A stretch of DNA of 6,274 nucleotides from Methanobacteriota archaeon (GTDB taxonomy: Archaea; Methanobacteriota; Methanobacteria; Methanobacteriales; Methanobacteriaceae), in NCBI GenBank assembly GCA_023430285.1, contig JAEZAV010000103.1, forward strand, positions 1 through 6,274. Direction: 5' to 3'. The translations under genes were made by a program, and so were the position numbers. This document shows positions 1 through 5,521 of this stretch, piece by piece. Within the stretch, counting starts at the first letter, position 1. The number at the start of each line of letters is the position of its first letter. The notes under the pieces were generated by a model. It had not been told where the DNA came from, made no database searches, and saw only the letters and a program-made list of their open reading frames with translations.

Positions 1-592
1 AAAAGGCATCGTATCCTGTTTGTACCAGTCTTGATCTTACACCTTCACAGTGTACTGGTACTAATGTTGATTTGATTTGTGGTTGTAATTCTGCTACTGC
101 TCCTTCAATATCTTCTCCTATGACACCGGAAGTACAGGTGGTTAGTATGAAAATTGCCTTTGGATTATAGCGTTTTTCAGCCTTTAATATGGCGTTTTTA
201 AGTTTTTGACTTGCTCCGTAAACCACATCTTTCTGTTGAAGATTGGTACTAATCCAGTTAAGTTCAAAATTTTTTGCCCTTCCGAGCTCCACAGGTATGG
301 ATCTGAAGAGTTCCCTGTAGCCCAATGCAGATGATGAGCAACCTAATGGTCCATGGAATATTATTGCTGCGTCTCTTATTGTGGATACACGTGTTGTTAA
401 ATAGAAATTCAACACACATCCTGAACTTTGTTGCAGTTTTCTATCATGGCATTGAGTTTTTCCAGCTTTAGCATCTCTTATTAGTTCAGTTGCTTTCCCG
501 TAGTAAATGTTGGTACCGTTTGCACGTTGCTCCCTATTTGGGCAAGTATTTTTATCTAAATCTATTAAATGATTCTTGTCAAACCCTGACAT
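1..592 (-). CDS. Nitrogenase-like component 1 alpha subunit (NifD/MarD-like), copy D2, partial at left edge
   Basis: This is the N-terminal 197 residues of a second NifD-like subunit; the rest lies outside the window. The ATG at 592-590 is preceded on the minus strand by a strong GGAGGAG ribosome binding site (about 602-608). The protein aligns without gaps to D1 (1549-3075); by hand count about 142 of 197 residues (72%) are identical. Three P-cluster cysteines fall at residues 59 (SSGCV), 85 (LGCSSS) and 153 (TTCTSG), with the same 26-residue C59-C85 spacing as Cys62-Cys88 of Azotobacter NifD. The CEGVRSRLVQTGYD segment (182-195) puts Val and Tyr where NifD has Gln191 and His195, so N2 fixation is unlikely. 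The cofactor-binding Cys and His regions are not visible. A partner K subunit may follow off the window. Transcription diverges from the NifX-like gene, under three palindromic operators. The family assignment is firm; the substrate is unknown, with methylthio-alkane reductase the best guess. Confidence 0.92.
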   Translation of the reverse strand, partial: MSGFDKNHLIDLDKNTCPNREQRANGTNIYYGKATELIRDAKAGKTQCHDRKLQQSSGCVLNFYLTTRVSTIRDAAIIFHGPLGCSSSALGYRELFRSIPVELGRAKNFELNWISTNLQQKDVVYGASQKLKNAILKAEKRYNPKAIFILTTCTSGVIGEDIEGAVAELQPQIKSTLVPVHCEGVRSRLVQTGYDAF

Positions 593-623
593 TTTGTAGT
601 TCTCCTCCACCAATTTATGAATG

Positions 624-635
624 TAACGATCGTTA
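624..635. promoter_or_regulatory. Operator copy 1, TAACGATCGTTA (D2 leader side)
   Basis: This is a perfect 12-base palindrome. It is the copy nearest the D2 start, about 14 bases inside the transcript predicted from the TATA element at 666-672. Its centre is 33 bases from that of operator copy 2. It is identical to four other sites in the window, all between genes. A regulator bound here could block RNA polymerase clearance. Confidence 0.8.
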
Positions 636-656
636 TAGGCACATACCATAAATAAT

Positions 657-668
657 TAACGATCGTTA
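657..668. promoter_or_regulatory. Operator copy 2, TAACGATCGTTA, overlapping the D2 TATA box
   Basis: This is a perfect palindrome whose edge is shared with the minus-strand TATA-like box at 666-672. The same fusion (TATA box running into TAACGATCGTTA) occurs at the D1 promoter. Binding here should compete with TBP/TFB, which suggests repression. Confidence 0.82.
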
Positions 669-672
669 TAAA
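666..672 (-). promoter_or_regulatory. TATA-like box for D2
   Basis: The minus strand reads TTTATAA directly before the operator. Its centre is about 77 bases from the D2 start codon, close to the roughly 79 bases between the TATATAA box and the TTG start of D1. The expected transcription start is near 643-645. This is predicted from sequence only. Confidence 0.6.
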
Positions 673-714
673 GGATCGATACTCTGAAATCTTGAGGCAA
701 AAACTGGAATAAAT

Positions 715-726
715 TAACGATCGTTA
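715..726. promoter_or_regulatory. Operator copy 3, TAACGATCGTTA (extends to 714-727)
   Basis: This is a perfect palindrome that extends to 14 bases as TTAACGATCGTTAA, identical to the copy at 1421-1434. It is the distal site for D2, its centre 58 bases from that of copy 2. It also directly precedes TATTTATAG (729-737) on the plus strand, so it may control a promoter for the NifX-like gene, which would then have a leader of about 150 bases. Confidence 0.78.
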
Positions 727-824
727 ACTATTTATAGGTTTCAAGTTCAACAGAGGAATACCTTGAATAATCATCAATGAAATCAATCGTACCATAAAAA
801 CAGTGCTCCGAGTATATCCAATAT

Positions 825-840
825 ATTCAATTGATTGAAT
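825..840. repeat. Inverted repeat ATTCAA-TTGA-TTGAAT
   Basis: Two 6-base arms flank a 4-base spacer, about 80 bases before the NifX-like gene. It is unrelated to the TAACGATCGTTA family and has no T tract, so it does not look like a terminator. It could be a binding site or a leader hairpin, but in DNA this AT-rich chance is a real alternative. Confidence 0.35.
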
Positions 841-916
841 GGAGTATTATTAGGGTAAATAAACAGTTAAATAACTTAAAATATGACAATAAAATTCTTA
901 TGATAAGGGGTGAACT

Positions 917-1306
917 ATGCCGTTAAGAGTAGCAGTGGCAAGTAGTGATGGTAAATTTATTAACCAACACTTCGGACACGCAGAACAATTTTTAATATTT
1001 GATATAGATGATGAAGGAAATTATGAGTACCTTGAACTCAGGAAAAATGAACCCACATGCTCTGGTGGTAACCACACAGCTGGATCCATGAAGAATGCCG
1101 TGGGTGTATTAGATGGTGTTAAAGTTGTGCTTGTAGCACAAATAGGTCCTGGAGCTTCCCAAAATTTGCTCATTAATGGAATTCAATCATTTTCTGTACC
1201 ATCTTATATTGATGAAGCCCTTGAAAAATTAGGTGCAAGCTACGCTAAGAAGCTAAAGGCTGCAGAAGCAAGCACAGATCAAGATACAGAAACCCCATCA
1301 GATTAA
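917..1306 (+). CDS. NifX/NifB-C-terminal-like dinitrogenase cofactor-binding protein
   Basis: This 129-residue cytoplasmic protein belongs to the dinitrogenase iron-molybdenum cofactor family (NifX, NafY and the C-terminal domain of some NifB proteins). Family members bind or carry FeMo-co or its NifB-made precursor. The signature start LRVAVASSDGKFINQHFGHA (residues 3-22, with His18 and His21) is clear, as is the second half: VVLVAQIGPGASQNLLINGI, then the PSYIDEALEKL helix. Cys48 and His53 (TCSGGNH) are further possible ligands. There is no radical-SAM part, so it is a carrier, not NifB itself. The last roughly 12 residues are acidic and probably disordered. The ATG follows GGTGA (909-913) by three bases. 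It sits between the two D genes and is separated from D1 by an oligo-T stretch and a new promoter. A role in feeding cofactor to D1/K1 and D2 is inferred from context. Confidence 0.88.
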   Translation: MPLRVAVASSDGKFINQHFGHAEQFLIFDIDDEGNYEYLELRKNEPTCSGGNHTAGSMKNAVGVLDGVKVVLVAQIGPGASQNLLINGIQSFSVPSYIDEALEKLGASYAKKLKAAEASTDQDTETPSD

Positions 1307-1319
1307 GTTTGATTACTAC

Positions 1320-1327
1320 TTTTTTTT
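1320..1327 (+). terminator. Oligo-T terminator after the NifX-like gene
   Basis: A run of eight T residues begins 14 bases after the stop codon. Archaeal RNA polymerase commonly terminates at such tracts without a hairpin, and no stem is obvious here. It would separate this gene from the D1/K1 transcript. Confidence 0.55.
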
Positions 1328-1352
1328 ATTGAAACAGTGATCAACTTGTTTT

Positions 1353-1382
1353 GATATTTAATGAGCTGATTGGATATTTAAT
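1353..1382. repeat. Pair of GATATTTAAT direct repeats, 20 bases apart
   Basis: GATATTTAAT occurs at 1353-1362 and 1373-1382, about two helical turns apart, upstream of the D1 operators. It may be an upstream binding site or simply chance in AT-rich DNA. The rest of 1328-1420 shows nothing recognisable. Confidence 0.25.
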
Positions 1383-1421
1383 TACTTGATTTAAGATTAA
1401 TAACATTTTAGAAATTTAAAT

Positions 1422-1433
1422 TAACGATCGTTA
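1422..1433. promoter_or_regulatory. Operator copy 4, TAACGATCGTTA (extends to 1421-1434)
   Basis: This perfect palindrome extends to TTAACGATCGTTAA and is the distal site of the D1 promoter. Its centre is 49 bases upstream of that of copy 5. It mirrors the distal site at 714-727 before D2. Confidence 0.8.
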
Positions 1434-1466
1434 AGTTTTTATATTAGGCCCATTCAATAGGAACAC

Positions 1467-1473
1467 TATATAA
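1467..1473 (+). promoter_or_regulatory. TATA box of the D1-K1 operon
   Basis: TATATAA runs directly into operator copy 5. The predicted transcription start, about 25 bases on, is near 1495-1498. That leaves a leader of about 50 bases before the TTG start at 1549, and places the ATG at 1504 almost at the 5' end of the transcript. Confidence 0.68.
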
Positions 1474-1482
1474 CGATCGTTA
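1471..1482. promoter_or_regulatory. Operator copy 5, TAACGATCGTTA, overlapping the D1 TATA box
   Basis: This perfect palindrome shares its first three bases with the TATATAA box. The arrangement matches operator copy 2 at D2 and suggests repression by blocking TBP/TFB. The regulator is not encoded in the window. Confidence 0.85.
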
Positions 1483-1501
1483 ATAGATCAGCCGCTCTCG
1501 A

Positions 1502-1513
1502 TCATGATCGTTA
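1502..1513. promoter_or_regulatory. Operator copy 6 (degenerate), next to a second palindrome CGATCATGATCG
   Basis: TCATGATCGTTA matches 10 of 12 consensus positions; the right half is perfect and the left half degenerate. Its centre is 31 bases after that of copy 5, much like the 33 bases between copies 2 and 1 at D2. It overlaps a separate perfect 12-base palindrome, CGATCATGATCG (1499-1510). The in-frame ATG at 1504 lies inside both, which suggests that ATG is part of a control site and not the true start codon. Confidence 0.6.
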
Positions 1514-1534
1514 TATTAAGAAAATTCGGAAAAA

Positions 1535-1540
1535 GGGAGG
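1535..1540 (+). promoter_or_regulatory. Ribosome binding site GGGAGG deciding the TTG start of D1
   Basis: GGGAGG lies eight bases before the in-frame TTG at 1549, a good Shine-Dalgarno distance. No such site precedes the ATG at 1504. This decides the start together with the match to the D2 N-terminus. Confidence 0.82.
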
Positions 1541-1548
1541 ATAAAATA

Positions 1549-3075
1549 TTGAGCCCTGAAAAAAAAGAAGAGAAAATAGACTTGAGTAAGAACACTTGCC
1601 CAAATAGGGAGCAAAGAGCCAAAGGTACCAATGTGTACTTTGGTAAAGCATCAGAATTATTAGATGAAGCCAAAGAAGGAACCTTGCAGTGTTCCGATAG
1701 GAAATTTCAACAGTCAGGAGGATGTGTTTTAAACTTCTATTTGGCAGTTAGGGTTTCTACAATTAGAGACGCGGCTGTAATATTTAATGCACCAGTGGGT
1801 TGCTCATCATCAGCCCTAGGATACAGAGAACTTTACAGGGCAGTACCAGTTGAACTCGGAAGACCCGCAGAATATGATCTTCACTGGTTAACAACCAACC
1901 TACAACAAAACGACGTTGTCTACGGCGCAAGTAACAAGTTAAAGGATGCAATTAAAGAAGCACAAACAAGGTACAATCCAAAGGCAATCTTTATCCTTAC
2001 ATCCTGTACAACAGGAATCATTGGAGAAGATATAGAAGGAACAGTATCTGAAATACAGCCGGAAATTGATGCCACAATCGTGCCAATTCACTGTGAAGGT
2101 GTTAGATCCAGATTGGTACAGACAGGATACGATGCATTCTGGCACGCCGTACTCAAATATCTGGTTAAAAAACCTGAAAAGAAACAAAAAGACCTTGTTA
2201 ACGTAGCAAGTATGTTATCATACACCTGGCAGGACAGGCTTGAGATAGAAAGATTACTTGGTAAAGTAGGCCTTAGAGTCAACTTCATTCCAGAGTTCGC
2301 AACTGTTGAACAGTTTGAAAAGCTTTCAGAAGCTGCAGTCACAGCACCAATCTGCCCAACCTACACAGATTACATATCAAGGGGTCTTGAGCAAGAATTT
2401 GGAGTGCCATACTTCCTTTACCCATCACCAATGGGAATCAAAAATACAGATGAATGGTTGAGACAGATCGGAAAATACACAGATAAAGAAGAAGAAATCG
2501 AAGAACTCATAAAAGAAGAACATGCTAAATGGGTTCCTAAACTCGAAGAAATCAAAGAACAACTACTAAACATCAAAGAAGATGGAACTAGATTAAATGT
2601 CCTTGGTTCATTGGGCCAGGGAAGGCTTGTGAGTCAGCTACCATATTTCGATGAAATTGGTTTGAATTCTCCAGCTGCAATGGCTCAAGACTTCGATGAT
2701 CTGTTGATAGAAGAACTTGAAGATGTTCTAGAAACAGTGGGTGACTTCGATATAATGGTCAACACTTTCCAAGCATCTGAACAGGCACATGTAACCAACA
2801 AGGTCAATCCAGATGTTGCTCTTACCTGCCCATTCCAGGGCGGAGCATGGAAGCGTGACAGTGAAATTACAAGAATCCACGCTCTGAGGGGAGATGCAGA
2901 TCCTTGGAGTGCACAAAGTGGATACACCGGAGCAGTTGCCTTTGGAAACTTCCTGTTACAATCACTCAAAAACAAATCCTATCAGAAAACAATGAAAGAA
3001 AAAACAGCCACAGGATACAAAGACTGGTACCTTGAACAGCCAGATCCATTGTACTTCCTAGAAAAGGGGAAATAA
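1549..3075 (+). CDS. Nitrogenase-like component 1 alpha subunit (NifD/MarD-like), copy D1
   Basis: This 508-residue alpha subunit of a nitrogenase-family reductase has its catalytic cofactor and its share of the P-cluster inferred from conserved ligands. Numbered from TTG 1549: P-cluster Cys59, Cys85 and Cys153 (VGCSSS, TSCTTGIIGEDIEG) align with Cys62, Cys88 and Cys154 of Azotobacter NifD. Cys269 (ICPTYTDY) and His444 (RIHAL) match the FeMo-co ligands Cys275 and His442. Arg93 matches Arg96. Val190 and Tyr194 replace Gln191 and His195, which N2 reduction needs. I chose TTG because GGGAGG (1535-1540) is correctly placed and the resulting N-terminus matches D2 residue for residue in length; from ATG 1504 the protein would be 523 residues with an unmatched 15-residue extension. 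K1 starts three bases after the stop, so the two are surely co-transcribed. No delta-subunit gene lies between them, unlike Anf/Vnf. The best functional guess is a methylthio-alkane reductase-type C-S bond cleaving enzyme. Family certain; substrate inferred. Confidence 0.94.
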   Translation: MSPEKKEEKIDLSKNTCPNREQRAKGTNVYFGKASELLDEAKEGTLQCSDRKFQQSGGCVLNFYLAVRVSTIRDAAVIFNAPVGCSSSALGYRELYRAVPVELGRPAEYDLHWLTTNLQQNDVVYGASNKLKDAIKEAQTRYNPKAIFILTSCTTGIIGEDIEGTVSEIQPEIDATIVPIHCEGVRSRLVQTGYDAFWHAVLKYLVKKPEKKQKDLVNVASMLSYTWQDRLEIERLLGKVGLRVNFIPEFATVEQFEKLSEAAVTAPICPTYTDYISRGLEQEFGVPYFLYPSPMGIKNTDEWLRQIGKYTDKEEEIEELIKEEHAKWVPKLEEIKEQLLNIKEDGTRLNVLGSLGQGRLVSQLPYFDEIGLNSPAAMAQDFDDLLIEELEDVLETVGDFDIMVNTFQASEQAHVTNKVNPDVALTCPFQGGAWKRDSEITRIHALRGDADPWSAQSGYTGAVAFGNFLLQSLKNKSYQKTMKEKTATGYKDWYLEQPDPLYFLEKGK

Positions 3076-3078
3076 GAT

Positions 3079-4434
3079 ATGGCGGAGAATAATTTAGAAA
3101 CAGCTAAACAAACAGAAGTAACAGATCCTTCTATTCACGTAATAGAAGCACCAAGATACTCCTGTTCTCTTGCAGGAGTTTATGGAACAGTACTGGGTCT
3201 TTATGACGCAGTACCAATACTCCATTCCGGTGCAGGTTGTGGAGTAGGTCAACTATTTGGATTACTCTACGGTGGAGGACAAAATGCTGGTGGAGACTTT
3301 GGTGGAACTGCAACACCATGTTCCTGTTTGGTAGAAGAACACGTAATATTCGGTGGAGAAAACAAACTCAGAAGTCTGGTTGATTCAAGTATCGACCTTT
3401 TAAATGCTGAACTGTTTGTAGTAATATCTGGATGTGTTCCATCACTAATAGGAGACGATGTTGATGCAGTTGTTGGTGAGTTTAAGGATAAAGCACCAGT
3501 TTTACATATCAATGCACCTGGATTTAAATCAAACTCCTACGAAGGATATGAACTGTTCTTTGAAGGACTCGCAGACCAACTGCTAACAGAGAAACCAGTT
3601 AAAAAAGGCACTGTGAACATTCTAGGAGTGGTTCCATACCAGCACATTTTCTGGAAGGGTGAACTCAAAGCAATAAAGGATCTGTTGGCAAGCGTCGGAA
3701 TCGAAGCAAACATCATATTCACAGAATACGACACTCTCGACAAGCTTTACGACATTCCTGCTGCCGAGTACAACGTAGTGTTGTCACCATGGAACGGTCA
3801 CCGGGCTGCTAAGAAATTGGAGGACAAATTTGGAACTCCATTTATTAGTTTCCCTGGAGTGCCTGTTGGTCCTAAACAGACCAGTGAATTCTTAAGGAAA
3901 GTATCAAAGGCACTGGACACCTACTCAGATAAAGTTGAAAAGGTGATTGCCAAGGAAGAAAGGAGAACCTATAGGATCTTGGAGTATCCTGGAGATGCAA
4001 TCATATTGGTACGACCTCATTCATACTTCGCAGTTGCAGCAGACAGCAGCACTGCAGTGAGCTTGACCAAATTTTTAACCAATGAAATAGGATACCTTCC
4101 AGACATTATCCAAATAACTGACAACCCCCCAGAAGAATTCAGAGAAGCAATAGTCCATGAAATTACTGAAAACTTGGAAACAGGTTACAGTCCTGATATC
4201 ATCTTTGAGGTAGATTCCCATAAAATCAGGGAGAACTTTAAAGACAGACCGTTCCTGTTCTTGTTTGGAAGTTCACTCGAAGGACCTATTGCTATGTCAG
4301 ACTTTGGTGCACTGTCCGTAACTGTTGCCTTCCCATCATACAACAGAATGGTTTTAGTTGATAACTACGTTGGATACGATGGAGGAGCAAGGTTAGTTGA
4401 ACACATAGTCACAACATTTGCAGGACCTCTGTAG
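3079..4434 (+). CDS. Nitrogenase-like component 1 beta subunit (NifK/MarK-like), K1
   Basis: This 451-residue beta subunit pairs with D1 to form the component 1 heterotetramer. Cys29 (YSCSLAG), Cys54 (AGCGVGQ) and Cys119 (SGCVPSLIGDD) align with the beta P-cluster ligands Cys70, Cys95 and Cys153 of Azotobacter NifK, with the same 25-residue spacing of the first two. Gly148 (APGF) takes the place of Ser188 (TPSF), which ligates the oxidised P-cluster in NifK. A CSC motif (81-83) precedes the conserved EEHVIFGG segment. The N-terminus before the first P-cluster Cys is about 40 residues shorter than in Mo-dependent NifK, as in alternative and nitrogenase-like K subunits. The start is three bases after the D1 stop, with AGGGG (3065-3069) inside the D1 end as ribosome binding site. 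A full P-cluster set separates it from CfbD-type enzymes, which lack a K partner. Cofactor scaffold NifN is an alternative, but pairing with a D that keeps both cofactor ligands favours a catalytic enzyme. Confidence 0.93.
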   Translation: MAENNLETAKQTEVTDPSIHVIEAPRYSCSLAGVYGTVLGLYDAVPILHSGAGCGVGQLFGLLYGGGQNAGGDFGGTATPCSCLVEEHVIFGGENKLRSLVDSSIDLLNAELFVVISGCVPSLIGDDVDAVVGEFKDKAPVLHINAPGFKSNSYEGYELFFEGLADQLLTEKPVKKGTVNILGVVPYQHIFWKGELKAIKDLLASVGIEANIIFTEYDTLDKLYDIPAAEYNVVLSPWNGHRAAKKLEDKFGTPFISFPGVPVGPKQTSEFLRKVSKALDTYSDKVEKVIAKEERRTYRILEYPGDAIILVRPHSYFAVAADSSTAVSLTKFLTNEIGYLPDIIQITDNPPEEFREAIVHEITENLETGYSPDIIFEVDSHKIRENFKDRPFLFLFGSSLEGPIAMSDFGALSVTVAFPSYNRMVLVDNYVGYDGGARLVEHIVTTFAGPL

Positions 4435-4457
4435 GGATGTCTTGCAATAGAGTCATG

Positions 4458-4488
4458 GTTGGGATCTGAATTTTCATTCAATCCCAAC
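4458..4488. repeat. 12-base-pair hairpin between K1 and the Fe protein gene
   Basis: GTTGGGAT (4458-4465) pairs with ATCCCAAC (4481-4488). After one bulged C, TGAA (4467-4470) pairs with TTCA (4477-4480) around a 6-base loop. On the plus strand it is followed by an A-rich stretch, not T, so it is not a standard forward terminator. It begins 23 bases after the K1 stop, where it could protect the 3' end of the D1-K1 mRNA or mark a processing site. Confidence 0.65.
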
Positions 4489-4538
4489 TAAAAAAATATA
4501 CTACAAAAAAATTATGGGGTTAAAATTTAGTAACCATC

Positions 4539-4562
4539 AAATGATAAAAAAAATGATAAAAA
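4539..4562. repeat. Tandem 12-base repeat AAATGATAAAAA
   Basis: Two perfect adjacent copies (4539-4550, 4551-4562) lie just upstream of the Fe protein promoter. A weak inverted repeat, GGTTA (4518-4522) and TAACC (4531-4535), lies before them. These may be activator or repressor sites, or replication slippage in A-rich DNA. No TAACGATCGTTA site occurs in this spacer. Confidence 0.35.
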
Positions 4563-4576
4563 ATAGTGTTTGGAGC

Positions 4577-4584
4577 TATAAATA
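4577..4584 (+). promoter_or_regulatory. TATA box for the Fe protein gene
   Basis: TATAAATA is a near-ideal archaeal TATA box. The start codon is only about 35 bases from its centre, so the predicted transcript starts near 4604-4607 with a very short leader; the GAGGT ribosome site is at 4604-4608. TTAAAATTTA at 4520-4529 is a possible additional promoter that would keep the whole site in the leader. Confidence 0.65.
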
Positions 4585-4614
4585 GTCGATAATAATAAAT
4601 TTAGAGGTATTAGA

Positions 4615-5496
4615 ATGAGTAAACGAAAACAAATTGCAATTTATGGAAAAGGCGGGATTGGGAAGTCGACTACAACTTCCAACCTCAGTGCGGCCCTGTC
4701 AGATTTAGGTTACAGCGTAATGCAGATAGGATGTGACCCTAAAAACGATTCAACAACTACACTCAGGAAGGGAAAACCAATACCCACCGTTATGGATACA
4801 GTAAGAAGTGGCTCCAACAAGCTGGATAATTTAATATTTGAAGGTTACAATGGGGTTCATTGTGTTGAAGCAGGAGGCCCTGAACCTGGTGTTGGATGTG
4901 CTGGACGAGGTATTATTGCAGCCATCGAATTGCTAGACAACAATGGAATAATTGACGACATCGACCCAGATATCGTTATATACGATGTTTTAGGAGATGT
5001 TGTTTGTGGTGGATTTGCAATCCCTATAAGACAGGGAATTGCAGAACAAGTGTACACAGTTACATCCTCTGATTACATGGCAATTTACGCTGTAAATAAC
5101 CTCTTTAAAGGAATTCTTAAATATTCCGGTAGTGGAGGAGCTTTACTCGGAGGAATAATTGGAAATTCAATCTCAAAAATATCACAAAAGGAAATGATAA
5201 CAGATTTCAGTGAAAAAACTGAAACCAATGTTATAGAGTTTGTTCCAAGATCATCTACTGTAACTAAGTGCGAATTAGACGGTGTCACCACCATTGAAGG
5301 TGCACCAGATTCTGAGCAGGCTGAAGTGTATAGACAACTTGCAAGGAACGTTATAAACAACAAAGATTCCTACATTCCAAAACCATTCGAAGCCCAAGAT
5401 CTTGCAGATTGGGCTGCTTCATGGATTAACAATCTTCTTAAAGAAGAGAAGATCGAACAAGAAGGTATTCGAAGCGGTAGCGGAGAAGGAATTTAA
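4615..5496 (+). CDS. Nitrogenase-type Fe protein (NifH family, MarH-like)
   Basis: This 293-residue ATP-dependent reductase works as a homodimer that passes electrons from a [4Fe-4S] cluster to component 1. The P-loop GKGGIGKS is at residues 11-18, the switch I region GCDPKNDST at 39-47, and the cluster ligands are Cys95 (GVGCAGRG) and Cys131 (DVLGDVVCGGF, with switch II Asp128). Arg98 is the residue ADP-ribosylated in some bacterial NifH. The spacing of the two cysteines is 36 against 35 in Azotobacter. A charged, flexible C-terminal tail follows about residue 275. It lies 180 bases after K1 with its own TATA box and without the shared operator, so it may be made independently and could serve both D1/K1 and the D2 system. 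No nifI1/nifI2 genes follow it, unlike methanogen nif operons. CfbC of coenzyme F430 synthesis is the main alternative in methanogens; the neighbouring D-K pair argues against it. Family certain, partner inferred. Confidence 0.94.
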   Translation: MSKRKQIAIYGKGGIGKSTTTSNLSAALSDLGYSVMQIGCDPKNDSTTTLRKGKPIPTVMDTVRSGSNKLDNLIFEGYNGVHCVEAGGPEPGVGCAGRGIIAAIELLDNNGIIDDIDPDIVIYDVLGDVVCGGFAIPIRQGIAEQVYTVTSSDYMAIYAVNNLFKGILKYSGSGGALLGGIIGNSISKISQKEMITDFSEKTETNVIEFVPRSSTVTKCELDGVTTIEGAPDSEQAEVYRQLARNVINNKDSYIPKPFEAQDLADWAASWINNLLKEEKIEQEGIRSGSGEGI

Positions 5497-5521
5497 GTTT
5501 AGATTGTTAAGAAATTTCAAT

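Larger units (their letters stand above)
593..916. promoter_or_regulatory. Divergent control region between D2 and the NifX-like gene
   Basis: This 324-base AT-rich spacer has no convincing gene. It holds three perfect TAACGATCGTTA palindromes (624-635, 657-668, 715-726), a minus-strand TATA-like element over the middle one, and a possible plus-strand TATATA-like element (TATTTATAG, 729-737) beside the third. An unrelated inverted repeat lies at 825-840. The part nearest the NifX-like gene (841-906) is A/T-rich, with weak TATA candidates such as TTAAAATAT (877-885). I cannot say which promoter drives the NifX-like gene. Confidence 0.8.

Noticed and set aside
777..797. Six-codon open frame MKSIVP upstream of the NifX-like gene
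   Set aside because: It has no ribosome site and is too short to distinguish from chance.
593..916. NrpR nitrogen-control operator (GGAA-N6-TTCC)
   Set aside because: No such site was found here or in the other intergenic regions read by eye; GGAATACC (755-762) lacks the matching half.
1504..1548. N-terminal extension of D1 from the ATG at 1504
   Set aside because: It has no ribosome site, lies in overlapping palindromes near the predicted transcript 5' end, and is absent from D2, whose N-terminus matches the TTG 1549 start in length.
1939..2975. Several minus-strand open frames inside D1, and similar ones inside K1, the Fe protein and cysteine synthase genes
   Set aside because: They overlap well-conserved genes, have low-complexity or cysteine/serine-rich translations without recognisable domains, and have no promoters.
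1549..4434. Canonical molybdenum nitrogenase NifDK, or V/Fe-only nitrogenase
   Set aside because: Gln191 and His195 equivalents are Val and Tyr, there are no NifI proteins, and there is no delta subunit gene between D and K. Gene order D-K then H also differs from methanogen nif operons.
4458..4500. Intrinsic terminator of D1-K1
   Set aside because: The stem is followed by an A-rich stretch on the plus strand, not T residues.
4615..5496. CfbC, the reductase of coenzyme F430 synthesis
   Set aside because: Methanogens carry CfbC, but its CfbD partner acts without a K subunit. Here the Fe protein is adjacent to a D-K pair with full P-cluster and cofactor ligands. It is not fully excluded without a tree.
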